From NCBI GenBank assembly GCA_016180815.1, contig JACPAN010000010.1, positions 79,913-143,912 on the forward strand: a DNA stretch of 64,000 nucleotides. Reading direction: 5' to 3'. The notes below the pieces were generated by a model, which was not told the DNA's origin, searched no databases, and worked only from the letters and a program-made list of their open reading frames with translations. This DNA comes from Elusimicrobiota bacterium. GTDB taxonomy: Bacteria; Elusimicrobiota; Elusimicrobia; JACQPE01. Positions 41,328 through 50,379 of this stretch are shown here, one piece after another (position 1 is the first letter of the stretch; each line of letters begins with the position of its first letter). A program made the translations under genes and the position numbers.

Positions 41328-42125
41328 TTATTCAGAATAATCCCGGTAACAGGCCGCCTGGGCCAAACGATTATGGCCGGCTTGCCCCAAATACGCTTGA
41401 AGCGGGCTCTGAGCAGCGCCCGCGCGGCGGGGAGTCACCGGGGTAGGCGAAGTCATGGCTTCTCCGCCGTAACGCTCAACCCAGGCCGCGTTCTCATGCA
41501 GCTCTTTGACGGCTTCCCGATCGGCCCGGGCCAAAAAACCTTCTTCCGAACCGTCATCACAGGCTTTCTTGACGACCTTCTCATTAGCTGTAAAAGGCAA
41601 CCGGTCGCGCGGCGTGCTGGCATACCGGCCGTTATTCTGAAGGCTAATCATCATAATGCGGGCCTCAAAATACTCCATCAATGCTTCGTCGAACGCCGTT
41701 CGATCATAATCGCCGGAATTTTCGCAGATGGTCTTGGCGTCATTGCTCATTTCATCGTTGATTTGAGGCGTTTGATTGGCGGCTGCGATGCGAAAATCCC
41801 GGCTTAAAACCTCGATATCCACTGAGGGACCGCTCGTTGCGCTCGCTCGTTCGGCGCGCGCTTCGCAAATAATGGTGATCACATCTGCTGTCTGCTCCGC
41901 GTCCAAGGGCTCATCCGTGGACGTCAAGACTCTCCTTCCGTCTTCACTGATTCCAAAACCGCTTTCTTGAACGGCGGCCCGATCCTCGGCTGAGAGCCGG
42001 GCGGCATCCACCGTTCTCGGACGCGGAGCCGCGCAAGGATAAGTTTCCGCGGCTGCGGCCCGGAAAGTTCCAAAGGTCATAAAAAAACCGACTGCCAGGA
42101 CCCTGTGAAGCGAAATTAATTTCAT
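41328..42125 (-). CDS. secreted protein, function unknown
   Basis: A 265-residue protein from ATG 42123-42125 (GGGGG 4 bases upstream; an ATG 7 codons earlier is open). The signal peptide HRVLAVGFFMTFGTFRAAAA is followed by about 240 residues, mainly helical and rich in Ala, Glu, Arg and Asp. Several cysteines could form disulphides (YPCAAPR, IICEARAE, TICENSGDYD, KKACDDGSEE, AACYRDYSE). No family is recognised. The cysteine-containing secreted style resembles the gene at 50380-51117. Confidence 0.6.
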   Translation of the reverse strand: MKLISLHRVLAVGFFMTFGTFRAAAAETYPCAAPRPRTVDAARLSAEDRAAVQESGFGISEDGRRVLTSTDEPLDAEQTADVITIICEARAERASATSGPSVDIEVLSRDFRIAAANQTPQINDEMSNDAKTICENSGDYDRTAFDEALMEYFEARIMMISLQNNGRYASTPRDRLPFTANEKVVKKACDDGSEEGFLARADREAVKELHENAAWVERYGGEAMTSPTPVTPRRAGAAQSPLQAYLGQAGHNRLAQAACYRDYSE

Positions 42126-42203
42126 AAAACCCCCGCAATTCCTCATAGCAATAGCCTATCAGGGAAAGCCTCCTATTTCCAGAGCACCGGCCACAGTCGG
42201 GCA

Positions 42204-42232
42204 TTGGCTGTGGGGCCGGGCTTTACTATAAT
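42204..42232 (+). promoter_or_regulatory. rpsT promoter, leaderless type
   Basis: TTGGCT (42204-42209) and TATAAT (42227-42232) are 17 bases apart. TATAAT ends 6 bases before the rpsT ATG at 42239, so the transcript should begin at the start codon. Confidence 0.72.
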
Positions 42233-42238
42233 GACGCC

Positions 42239-42547
42239 ATGGCAAAGATTAAAAAGACCGGGCGTCATACGGGCGCCATTAAAACTGCACGCCAGTCCCT
42301 GCGCCGCCGTCTGCGCAATTACAAAAAGAAAGAAGAAATGAAATCGCTGGTTAAAACAGCGGTCGGCGCCGTCGGCACAAAGGATCAGACGAAGGCCGAG
42401 GAAACGTTCCGCAAATACGCCTCACAGATAGATAAGGCCATTAAAACCGGCCTCCTGCACTGGAGAACAGGCGCTCGAAAGAAATCGAGCCTGGCGCGTT
42501 TAGTGGGTTCCCTGCGCGGCAAACAAACGGCTGCCGCCGCTTCCTGA
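42239..42547 (+). CDS. rpsT: 30S ribosomal protein S20
   Basis: A 102-residue, highly basic helical protein: AKIKKTGRHTGAIKTARQSLRRRLRNYKKKEEMKSLVKTA, then QIDKAIKTGLLHWRTGARKKSSLARLV. This is the three-helix S20 pattern, with a short Ala-rich tail. S20 binds 16S rRNA early in 30S assembly. There is no Shine-Dalgarno; the TATAAT box lies 6 bases upstream, implying a leaderless message. The last 48 bases overlap the convergent holA gene. Confidence 0.93.
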   Translation: MAKIKKTGRHTGAIKTARQSLRRRLRNYKKKEEMKSLVKTAVGAVGTKDQTKAEETFRKYASQIDKAIKTGLLHWRTGARKKSSLARLVGSLRGKQTAAAAS

Positions 42548-43606
42548 AGCCCCGCTCTTGCCCGCAACGCAGGCATCGGTGAAAGCCATTAGGAATTTTT
42601 TAGCGGCGCTTTCGGGCGCAAGACGCCCTGTCTTTAAATCCATTTCTCCATCGATTAAGACGCTGTAAAGTTTCCTCACGCTCTCCCAGGACCACAACGA
42701 AGCCGCTTTCTTAAGTCGAACGCCCAAATTGTAATCCCTTTTCTGCCGGCTCGAATACGTGCCTGATTTAGCCACCCCCAGCTCGTAAACAGCGTCCGCG
42801 AACGCGCGCATCAATCGCAGGGCCGCGGCCTGAGGGCCCTCGACGCCGGCGGCGAACAGGCCGTCGGATAAAAATAATGCCTGTCCCAGGCAGGCCGGCG
42901 CGGATCTGGAACGATCCAACAGCGCATAGGCGGTATCGCTTAATTCATCAAGCAGCCGGTCTTCCTTGGGCGAAGAATCCGCCAGCAGCATCTCCACATC
43001 CTGAGGCTCCGCCCGTTTCTTCGAGCCCAGGCTTAACTCCAAATTTTTAATCAAATTGGCCCAACTGTAAAGTTCGTTGGCATAGGACCGGGCGATACGC
43101 TCAAGAGACTCCTGGCCGACCTCGATATTTTTCCGGCGCAATTCGCCTTTGGCCCACGAAACGACGTCTTCCTCGGTTAAAACCGGAAAAAACACATGCG
43201 CCGCGCTGGGATTGGCCAGCAAAAAACCCTCCAGAGGATCGGCGACGTCCATGCGTTGGGCCTCGGATATCATCACAACGATTTTCCCCGCGGCCTCGGT
43301 CTCGAAATACGCTTCCAAAACCTCCAGCATCGAACGTTTGTCGGCGGCCTTGATTTTTTCCACTTTCTCGATGATGATGATTTCCCCCGAGGAAAAAAGC
43401 TGCGGGGAATTCAGGCTGTCCCATAATTCTTGAACGTCGAGTTCGCGCCCCTGCATGCGAACCCGGGCGAAACCGGCGCAATCGGGGCGCGCCAGCAGGC
43501 GCTCTTTGGCCCGGAGCTTAAGATATTCTTCGGGGCCGGTGAGATAAAAAACGGTAGGGGTCAGCTTATCAAGCTTGATGAAAAAATCTTTGAAACCGAG
43601 CTTCAA
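42500..43606 (-). CDS. holA: DNA polymerase III delta subunit
   Basis: A 368-residue clamp-loader subunit. The N-terminal part (TPTVFYLTGPEEYLKLRAKERLL) replaces the usual DYLIYGDE-like start. The AAA-like domain follows (FSSGEIIIIEKVEKIKAADKRSMLEVLEAYFE; KIVVMISEAQRM), then the helical collar domain. Delta opens the beta sliding clamp. The start is a TTG; none better lies in frame. The order leuS-lptE-holA is the same as in gammaproteobacteria, which supports both this and the lptE call. The C-terminal 16 codons are antisense to rpsT. Confidence 0.85.
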   Translation of the reverse strand: MKLGFKDFFIKLDKLTPTVFYLTGPEEYLKLRAKERLLARPDCAGFARVRMQGRELDVQELWDSLNSPQLFSSGEIIIIEKVEKIKAADKRSMLEVLEAYFETEAAGKIVVMISEAQRMDVADPLEGFLLANPSAAHVFFPVLTEEDVVSWAKGELRRKNIEVGQESLERIARSYANELYSWANLIKNLELSLGSKKRAEPQDVEMLLADSSPKEDRLLDELSDTAYALLDRSRSAPACLGQALFLSDGLFAAGVEGPQAAALRLMRAFADAVYELGVAKSGTYSSRQKRDYNLGVRLKKAASLWSWESVRKLYSVLIDGEMDLKTGRLAPESAAKKFLMAFTDACVAGKSGASGSGGSRLFAAQGTH

Positions 43607-43609
43607 GAC

Positions 43610-44203
43610 TTAGTAACTGCCTGAGCCGGGAGCGGGCACTTCCGGCGCAATTTTGCGCTGGCTCTCGCCGGTCACGGAGCCGAAGCCTTTGATCGTACGC
43701 TTTAAAACATCCTTGGATAAACGGTCCCAAACAATTTCACGCGCCTGTTCCTCGGTCATGCCGCCCGGCGAACTGGAAACCGGATAAACGATGGAGCCCA
43801 CCAAATTCGGCTCTTCCCAAAGAACCTGATTCGTTGTTTTATCGATAAACCGGATTTGGACCACCACATCGAGCTTATATTGGGTCGCCACCAGATTAGA
43901 GTCGTAAGCGATGGGGATATGGATATAGCGGGAAATTTCCCCGGCCAAGATGCCGTCCGCCTGATCATCGGAAACGATTTTATAGGTCCCGTCCGTCAAA
44001 AAACGGTTGTTGACCGCGATGGTCAGCTTGTCTTCCAACGCGAATTGCTGCGTCCTGTTGACGAAGGGGTGCATCGCCACTTTTCTGATATGAGAGGGCA
44101 TGATTTGCGGCGACGGGTTGTAAACGACCCCGTCCTTCGTCGACGCGCATCCGATCAGGCCCAGCGCAAAAAATAAAGGCCAGAATTTAATTGTTTTGAC
44201 CAT
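43610..44203 (-). CDS. lptE: LptE-like LPS-assembly lipoprotein
   Basis: A 197-residue lipoprotein: the signal peptide ends in ALGLIGCAST, with the lipobox cysteine at about residue 19. The mature part (VRKVAMHPFVNRT-like IRKVAMHPFVNRTQQFALEDKLTIAVNNRFLTDGTYKIVSDDQADGILAGEIS) has the alpha/beta pattern of the LptE family, and QVLWEEPNLVGS is typical. LptE plugs the LptD barrel that delivers LPS to the outer leaflet. The gene overlaps leuS by 17 bases and precedes holA, as lptE does elsewhere. The name rests on fold-like pattern and synteny. Confidence 0.72.
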   Translation of the reverse strand: MVKTIKFWPLFFALGLIGCASTKDGVVYNPSPQIMPSHIRKVAMHPFVNRTQQFALEDKLTIAVNNRFLTDGTYKIVSDDQADGILAGEISRYIHIPIAYDSNLVATQYKLDVVVQIRFIDKTTNQVLWEEPNLVGSIVYPVSSSPGGMTEEQAREIVWDRLSKDVLKRTIKGFGSVTGESQRKIAPEVPAPGSGSY

Positions 44204-46745
44204 CGGTTGACTCCTTTTGAATCACAAAATTCAGGATCCGTCCTGGGACATAAATCACCTTGAGGATTTTGGCATTTTCAAGGTGCTTGGAAACCCGCGG
44301 GTTCTCTTTTGCCAGACGCACCAGCTCCTGCTGGCTGATTGCGCCGCGGCCCAGCTCAAGCGTCTCCCTGACCTTGCCGTTGATTTGCACCGGCATCGCG
44401 ACTTTCTCATCCTGCGCCAAATTTTCGTCGTAAGACGGCCAAAGCGCCGAAGAAACGAACGGCTTGTTGCCCAAGAGCTCCCAGCATTCCTCGGCCAAAT
44501 GAGGAGCGAACGGCGACACCAGCTTCAACAACGTCTCCAAATCTTCGCGCCCGGCGCCCTGCGCGATCAGGGCATTGACATATTCCATCAACGCAGTGAT
44601 GGCGGTGTTGAATTTAAACGACTCGATGCGCTCGGTCACCAGCTTAATCGTTTTATGCCGCAGCCGCGCACAATCATCCGAACCGGATGCTTTGGCGCCG
44701 GATTTTTCCGCGACCAAGCGCCAAACGCGCTGGAGGAAACGGTGGACGCCTTCGATTTGAGTCATGTCCCAGGGCTTAGAGAGCTCGAATTCGCCCATGA
44801 ACATCTCGTAAAGGCGCATGGTGTCCGCGCCCCAATCGCGGATAATCTCATCGGGATTAACCACGTTCTTTTTCGATTTCGACATTTTCTCGATGCGCTT
44901 GCTTAAAACTTCGCCTGTGGCTTTCAGCCGGGGGTTTTCAGCCGATGCGTCGAGTTCGTCATAACCATGATAAGCGCCGCGCTGATCCTGGAAGCTATAA
45001 GACAAAATCATCCCTTGATGGCGCAGTTTAATGAAGGGCTCTTTGGTTGAAACAAGGCCCGAATCATAAAGCACTTTATGCCAGAAGCGCGAATAAAGCA
45101 GGTGCAGAACCGCATGCTCGGAGCCGCCCACATAAAGATCAACGGCCATCCATCGCTTCTCCAAAGCCTTATCCCAGGCCGCTTGATCGTTTTTAGGATC
45201 GATGAAGCGCAGGTAATACCAGCATGAGCCCGCCCACTGGGGCATCGTGTTGGTTTCCCGTTCAGCCGGTCCGCCGCAATCCGGGCATTTGGTATTCACC
45301 CAATCGCGCAGCCCCGCCAGCGGGGATTCCCCCGTTCCCGCCGGTTCATAACGCGCCACATCCGGCAATGTCACCGGCAAATCCTTCTCCGCGACAGGCA
45401 CGGCCTTGGCGCAGCGGCCCTTGCAATGAACGATGGGGATCGGTTCCCCCCAATAACGCTGCCTGGAAAAAACCCAATCCCGAAGCTTGTATGTCCGGCG
45501 TGCGAATCCCAATTTGCGATCCTTCAGCCATGCTGTGATTTTGACTTTGAATTCGGCCGTGGGCAAACCGTTAAACTCGCCGCTGTTGTGCGCGAACCCG
45601 TCATCCTCGTACGCACGGTCCACGGCAAAATATTTATCCGAAGTGGGCCAAACGACTTGGCGCATGGGCAGGTTATAAGCTTTGGCGAATTCAAAATCCC
45701 GCTGGTCATGCGCAGGAACGGACATAATGGCGCCGGTTCCGTAATGATAAAGAACATAGTCGGCCACCCAAATTGGAATTTTCTCCCCATTAACCGGATT
45801 GAGGGCGTAGCCGCCGGTGAAAACCCCGGTTTTCGCGCGGCCTTCATCCGTGCGCTCGATTTCCGTTTTGGCTGAGGCCGCCTGGCAATACTGTTCGACC
45901 TGACTGCGTTGTTGGGCCGTGGTTAAATTGTTGACCAACGGATGCTCAGGGGCCAAAACCATGTACGTCGCTCCGAATAAAGTATCGGGCCGGGTCGTAA
46001 AAATCGCGATTGTTTTGCCCTTGGATTGGGCGGGCTCCGCCACCTCAAAATCAACCTGGGCTCCGTCCGACAAACCGATCCAATTTTTCTGCATCAACAG
46101 GGTGGATGCCGGCCAATCCAAACCTTCCAAATCTTCAAGCAATCGATCGGCATAAGCCGTAATTTTGAGCATCCATTGGCGCATGTCTTTTTTGATGGCG
46201 GCCGTGCCGCAGCGCTCGCAGCCGCCCTGATGCACTTCCTCATTAGCCAAACCGGTTTTGCAGGAGGGACAAAAATTGATGGGCACAACGGCTTCGTAAG
46301 CCAGCCCTTTCTTGAACAACTGAAGAAAAATCCACTGAGTCCAACGGTAATACTCCGGGTCGGTTGTGTTGATTTCCCGGTCCCAATCGTAAGAAAAACC
46401 TAACGATTTGATTTGGCGCCTGAAATTCGTCACGCAATCTTGCGTCACCTTGGCCGGATGAATGCCCGTGGCAATGGCGTAGTTTTCCGTGGGCAGTCCG
46501 AAAGCGTCCCAGCCCATGGGATGAAGCACGCTCATCCCCTGCATTCTTTTCATGCGCGCGATGATGTCCGTGGCCGTGTAGCCTTCGGGATGGCCGACAT
46601 GAAGCCCGGCCGCGGAAGGATAGGGAAACATATCGAGAATGTAATATTTTGGGCCGGACCCCTTGTCCTGCGAACGAAAAATTTTGGCCTCTTCCCAACG
46701 CCGCTGCCACTTGGGTTCGATGCTGCGGGGCTCGTACCTGGACAT
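44187..46745 (-). CDS. leuS: leucyl-tRNA synthetase
   Basis: An 852-residue class I synthetase from ATG 46743-46745 (MSRYEPRSIEPKWQ), the conserved start; 29 upstream codons are open but overlap the neighbouring gene. The HIGH motif is HVGHPEGYTATD, and a zinc-ribbon (CPSCKTGLANEEVHQGGCERCG) is present. The CP1 editing domain includes TTRPDTLFGATY, and the KMSKS motif is KMSKSKKNVVNPDE. Nothing is unusual. Confidence 0.96.
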   Translation of the reverse strand: MSRYEPRSIEPKWQRRWEEAKIFRSQDKGSGPKYYILDMFPYPSAAGLHVGHPEGYTATDIIARMKRMQGMSVLHPMGWDAFGLPTENYAIATGIHPAKVTQDCVTNFRRQIKSLGFSYDWDREINTTDPEYYRWTQWIFLQLFKKGLAYEAVVPINFCPSCKTGLANEEVHQGGCERCGTAAIKKDMRQWMLKITAYADRLLEDLEGLDWPASTLLMQKNWIGLSDGAQVDFEVAEPAQSKGKTIAIFTTRPDTLFGATYMVLAPEHPLVNNLTTAQQRSQVEQYCQAASAKTEIERTDEGRAKTGVFTGGYALNPVNGEKIPIWVADYVLYHYGTGAIMSVPAHDQRDFEFAKAYNLPMRQVVWPTSDKYFAVDRAYEDDGFAHNSGEFNGLPTAEFKVKITAWLKDRKLGFARRTYKLRDWVFSRQRYWGEPIPIVHCKGRCAKAVPVAEKDLPVTLPDVARYEPAGTGESPLAGLRDWVNTKCPDCGGPAERETNTMPQWAGSCWYYLRFIDPKNDQAAWDKALEKRWMAVDLYVGGSEHAVLHLLYSRFWHKVLYDSGLVSTKEPFIKLRHQGMILSYSFQDQRGAYHGYDELDASAENPRLKATGEVLSKRIEKMSKSKKNVVNPDEIIRDWGADTMRLYEMFMGEFELSKPWDMTQIEGVHRFLQRVWRLVAEKSGAKASGSDDCARLRHKTIKLVTERIESFKFNTAITALMEYVNALIAQGAGREDLETLLKLVSPFAPHLAEECWELLGNKPFVSSALWPSYDENLAQDEKVAMPVQINGKVRETLELGRGAISQQELVRLAKENPRVSKHLENAKILKVIYVPGRILNFVIQKESTDGQNN

Positions 46746-46750
46746 GACGG

Positions 46751-48097
46751 CTATGATTTTACCTTTGGCCGGAACGTCAGGCGAATAAAATAAATGCTTG
46801 TGCCCATCGAGCTGATCTGCCCCCTGATCCAACTTGAATTGGGACGATCCAGGGGCGATGTGTAATTGGCGATTAGAAAATCATGCGGCCCCAAGCGCAT
46901 AATGGATGGGAACGCCGTATCTCCGGCCGAAGGCAAATCCGCGATCAACGCCACGCTCTTGGTTTTGCGGTCGATTTTATACAACGCGGTTCGCTTGGCG
47001 CGCCAAGAATAGCCGAGCATGTTGCGCGCGCGCTGAAGCCAGAAAGGAAGATTGCGGCCCCCGCGATCAAAAGGGCCGCCGATATCGCGCCGGGCGATCA
47101 TGTAAATCTCATCGCCGTGGCGAAACATGCGCGGCGAATCATAACGATCGGGATCGCTGGTTTGAGGAAAATCCCAGCGCCCCGGAGCGCCCGGCTGAGC
47201 CGTCGCCACATGAGAACCCCAGCCCGTGGCATCCCCGTCCTCATTGCGCGTCACCGCCCATAATGACCCATCCCGGGCAAACTCGAAAGCGGCTTCGGAG
47301 ACCCCTCCCTGATACACGAAGGGCTGCGAAGAATCCACGTTTTCCCAGTTAAGCCCGTCCGTTGATTCCTTAAAATAAAGCTCGATACGGCTCTGCTCGG
47401 CCCAGGCATAATGATTGCCTTTGTAAGAGGTGGCCCAAGCTTTGCCGTTGCGGACTTTCATTTCCCAAATGATTTCCCCCGGCGCGCCGATGGACACCGG
47501 CTGACTCCATTGTCCGGGCCCCGCGTAAACAATGGCCTTTGTCCCCCGAGGCTCAAAAGCGCTCGCTGATTGCCCGGCCTCCATGTAATAAAAAATCAGC
47601 TTTCCCCCCACCGTCAAAAAAAACGGTTCGCGGATATCCCTGCCGATGGCGATGGAATGCTCAAGCTCCCAGTTTCGCCCGCCGTCGGCCGAAGAAACCA
47701 CCTGCATCACGGTTTTTTTAGAAGCGAAATGAATCGGCCCCGTGCGCCAAGCCATGAACAACCGGCCGTTGTGCGCGGTGATGGCGACATTGTTGTTTGA
47801 GGCTTGGGCCAAGGCCAGGGAATTCAACGACGGGGAAGGAGCGACCCAAGACGGCTGGGAAAACACAGCCTCATACTCGCGGCCAACCTCGACTTGTTTA
47901 TCCATGCTTTCTTCGCCGGGCAAATGCAAAGCATCCGGCGGCAACAGAAACTCCCGGCCTAGCATCTCTCCTGACGCCTGCGATTGAGCCCCGCCGGCGC
48001 CATTGGCCTTGGGAGCAACCGGTAAATTTTTGCCGGTCTGACTGAAGACAAAAACATACGGAGCCAACACAAAAAACAGAACAATGTTTTTAAGCAT
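46751..48097 (-). CDS. secreted sialidase-like beta-propeller protein
   Basis: A 448-residue protein with a signal peptide (IVLFFVLAPYVFVFS) and propeller blades. BNR/Asp-box-like turns are visible: SSADGGRNWELE, ESTDGLNWENVD. ARDGSLWAVTRNEDG and RRDIGGPFDRGG lie on further blades. The neuraminidase fold is likely, but the arginine triad and catalytic Asp/Tyr/Glu of true sialidases cannot be assigned with confidence. It might be a glycan- or ligand-binding propeller. It overlaps tlyA by 8 bases. Confidence 0.6.
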   Translation of the reverse strand: MLKNIVLFFVLAPYVFVFSQTGKNLPVAPKANGAGGAQSQASGEMLGREFLLPPDALHLPGEESMDKQVEVGREYEAVFSQPSWVAPSPSLNSLALAQASNNNVAITAHNGRLFMAWRTGPIHFASKKTVMQVVSSADGGRNWELEHSIAIGRDIREPFFLTVGGKLIFYYMEAGQSASAFEPRGTKAIVYAGPGQWSQPVSIGAPGEIIWEMKVRNGKAWATSYKGNHYAWAEQSRIELYFKESTDGLNWENVDSSQPFVYQGGVSEAAFEFARDGSLWAVTRNEDGDATGWGSHVATAQPGAPGRWDFPQTSDPDRYDSPRMFRHGDEIYMIARRDIGGPFDRGGRNLPFWLQRARNMLGYSWRAKRTALYKIDRKTKSVALIADLPSAGDTAFPSIMRLGPHDFLIANYTSPLDRPNSSWIRGQISSMGTSIYFIRLTFRPKVKS

Positions 48098-48836
48098 CTT
48101 TAATGTATAAAAAATGTTCCACGTTACCCTCGGGCCCGGGCACGGGACTGGGGCACTCGCCGGCCACAGTCAAACCCATTTCCGCCTCGATAAACCGGCG
48201 GACGGATTCAATGGCTTTGCTGCGCAGGGCTTCGTCCTTGACCACGCCCCCCTTGGTCTTGCCGCGCCCGACTTCAAACTGCGGCTTAACCAGGGCTATT
48301 ATCTCAAAAGGCGGCTCCAAACAGGCGGCAGCCGGCGGCAAAACCATATTGACGGAAATAAAAGACACATCAATCACCGCTAAGCGGGGCTTGTGGTCGA
48401 ATAGCTCAGGTGACAAATACCGGGCATTCATTTTTTCAATCAAACGCACCCTGGGATCAGCCCGCAAACGCTCATGCATAAGGTTTTGGCCCACATCCAC
48501 GGCATAAACCAATTGAGCCCCGGATTGGAGCAGGCAATCCGTGAATCCGCCCGTTGACGAGCCCACATCCAAGGCGATTTTGCCGCTGACGCTGACCCCC
48601 AATGCCTGGAGCGCGCCCTCAAGTTTCAACCCCCCGCGAGAAACGTATTTAAGCGTGGAGCCCGGTGTAATTTCGATCTCCGCCCCTGAAGCGACGCGAT
48701 CCCCGGCCTTGGGCTTGGGCTCGCCGTTAACCAAAACACGCCCCGCCAAAATCAAGGCCTGGGCTTTGGCGCGCGTCGGCGCCAAGCCCTTGGCCACAAT
48801 CAATTCATCAAGACGGGGTTTGATGGGATTTTTCAA
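48090..48836 (-). CDS. tlyA: TlyA-family rRNA 2'-O-methyltransferase
   Basis: A 248-residue protein. The N-terminal S4 RNA-binding domain reads PRLDELIVAKGLAPTRAKAQALILAGRVLVNG, and the following YVSRGGLKLEGAL is diagnostic. An FtsJ-type Rossmann methyltransferase follows (KIALDVGSSTGGFTDCLLQ for AdoMet; VKPQFEVGR with the catalytic lysine). TlyA methylates ribosomal RNA riboses; older annotations call it haemolysin. It overlaps ispA by 4 bases, as in many bacteria where tlyA and ispA are neighbours. Confidence 0.92.
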   Translation of the reverse strand: MKNPIKPRLDELIVAKGLAPTRAKAQALILAGRVLVNGEPKPKAGDRVASGAEIEITPGSTLKYVSRGGLKLEGALQALGVSVSGKIALDVGSSTGGFTDCLLQSGAQLVYAVDVGQNLMHERLRADPRVRLIEKMNARYLSPELFDHKPRLAVIDVSFISVNMVLPPAAACLEPPFEIIALVKPQFEVGRGKTKGGVVKDEALRSKAIESVRRFIEAEMGLTVAGECPSPVPGPEGNVEHFLYIKDA

Positions 48837-49669
48837 GGGGTTAAATAAAGCTTACGAACCAAGCTCAATAAAATCGAAGGATACGGCTTTTTAAGCGGCA
48901 ACGCCACGGCCTTCCTCTCCAGCTTACGCTCAAGATTTCTAAGCCTGGCCTCAAGTTCCTTGGTTTTGCCCCTGGTCGCCAATGTTTGCACGTTTTTCTT
49001 TTTCTCTTCTTTGGCGTCGGCCAAATCATCCGCGATTTGGAAGCACTCGCCGAACAAAACTCCGAATGATCGCAACAGCGCCGCCGCTTGAGCGCCCTTA
49101 GAGGAACAAAAAGCGGCGCCCACGATCGAAGCCTCAAAAAGACAGGCTGTTTTAAGCTGATTAATTTTGTTCAAGGAGCGCGTGTCGTTTTTCTTGCCGC
49201 CTCCTAAACCCAAATCAAGCGCCTGGCCTAAAATCACGCCCCGCCCGCCGATGGACCGGGCCACAAGCCGCCCGATTTCCGGACGGCAACCGGCCAAAAG
49301 CTCAAAGGCATGGGTCAAGAGCGCGTCCCCGGTCAAGATGGCGCAGGCTTCTCCGTATTTTTTATGAACGGTGGGTTTTCCCCGGCGAAAATCATCATCG
49401 TCCATGGCCGGCAAATCATCGTGAATCAAGGTGTAATTGTGAATCAACTCCAACGCGCAGGCGAAATCAAGCAATGGCCGAGATTTCGCACCCAAACCCT
49501 CGCCGATCGCCATGGCCAGCAAAGGCCTGATCCTCTTGCCCCCCGGAAACAGCGCATGTTGGGCGGCTTCGCGCAAAATGCCGAAAGGAAAAAACGCGCC
49601 CATATGCGCTTTCAAAGAGCGGTCGATGAGCTTTTTGCGGGAGTCGCAATACTTTTCGAATGTCCCCAC
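48833..49669 (-). CDS. ispA: polyprenyl synthetase, farnesyl diphosphate synthase type
   Basis: A 278-residue all-helical prenyltransferase. The first aspartate-rich motif is HDDLPAMDDDDFRRGKPT, with the two-residue insertion before the second Asp pair typical of bacterial short-chain enzymes. The second is CFQIADDLADAKEE. GGKRIRPLLAMAIGEG is the conserved substrate-binding start. It condenses isopentenyl diphosphate with dimethylallyl or geranyl diphosphate. The chain length (FPP or GGPP) cannot be fixed by eye. Confidence 0.9.
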   Translation of the reverse strand: MGTFEKYCDSRKKLIDRSLKAHMGAFFPFGILREAAQHALFPGGKRIRPLLAMAIGEGLGAKSRPLLDFACALELIHNYTLIHDDLPAMDDDDFRRGKPTVHKKYGEACAILTGDALLTHAFELLAGCRPEIGRLVARSIGGRGVILGQALDLGLGGGKKNDTRSLNKINQLKTACLFEASIVGAAFCSSKGAQAAALLRSFGVLFGECFQIADDLADAKEEKKKNVQTLATRGKTKELEARLRNLERKLERKAVALPLKKPYPSILLSLVRKLYLTP

Positions 49670-49728
49670 GCAACTAGGCTATCAAACTTTATGGCATAGG
49701 GCTCGTTTTCATGGTATATCCATAGAGA

Positions 49729-50373
49729 ATGGCCGAAAATCCCTTTATCAAAGAATCCCGGCGAATCAACCCCCTCCCTGTCATCATTGTCGCCGTCATC
49801 GTGATGGCGGGTTTGTTCTTAGCGCGCAAAGGCGCGTTCATACGGCAACAACAAGAACAGCAAAACACGGAGGCTCCGGTTGCGATAACGCAAGTTGAAT
49901 CACCGCCGCTTGAGTCACAGCCCGTTGAAGAAATCCTCCCGCTTAATGAAGAAACCTCCACGATAGAATCCCAAGAACAGGAACTAGCTGCAGCCCAAGA
50001 AGCCAGGCGCGTCCACAAGCAAAAACAATTCAATATCGCTGAACTTCTTTTTACGACGCTGTTTTTATCCATATTCGTGGGCATCGGATTTTTCGTGCTG
50101 GGCCGGGCCATCGCGAGCCGGCATGTCTTTCTTATTATTTGGGGTTCTTTTTTCGGAGGAATGCCTTATATCGCTTCCAACCTGCCGCTGCTGAATAATG
50201 GTATTTTTTGGCCGTTTCTCTGGCACACCTTGCTGGCCGTCGCGGCCTTTAAGATGGGAAAAAAATTCGATCCGATCAAAGCCATGGACCGCATGATGGG
50301 CCCCAGAATCCGCATCAAAAAGCCGCCGACGAAACCCCCCAACGGCGACAACGATTTCATCAACGGGAATTAA
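49729..50373 (+). CDS. membrane protein, function unknown
   Basis: A 214-residue protein with one N-terminal transmembrane helix (VIIVAVIVMAGLFLA). A glutamine/glutamate-rich linker (about 40-90) is predicted to be coiled. Three further helices lie in the C-terminal half (LLFTTLFLSIFVGIGFFVLGRAI; VFLIIWGSFFGGMPYIASN; WPFLWHTLLAVAAFKMG), followed by a basic tail. AGAGA stands before the ATG. No family is recognised. It is convergent with the gene at 50380, with a 6-base gap. Confidence 0.6.
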   Translation: MAENPFIKESRRINPLPVIIVAVIVMAGLFLARKGAFIRQQQEQQNTEAPVAITQVESPPLESQPVEEILPLNEETSTIESQEQELAAAQEARRVHKQKQFNIAELLFTTLFLSIFVGIGFFVLGRAIASRHVFLIIWGSFFGGMPYIASNLPLLNNGIFWPFLWHTLLAVAAFKMGKKFDPIKAMDRMMGPRIRIKKPPTKPPNGDNDFINGN

Positions 50374-50379
50374 AACGAA

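Noticed and set aside
46746-46832. Longer leuS start
   Set aside because: The extra 29 codons lie within the neighbouring propeller gene and the conserved LeuS N-terminus begins at 46745.
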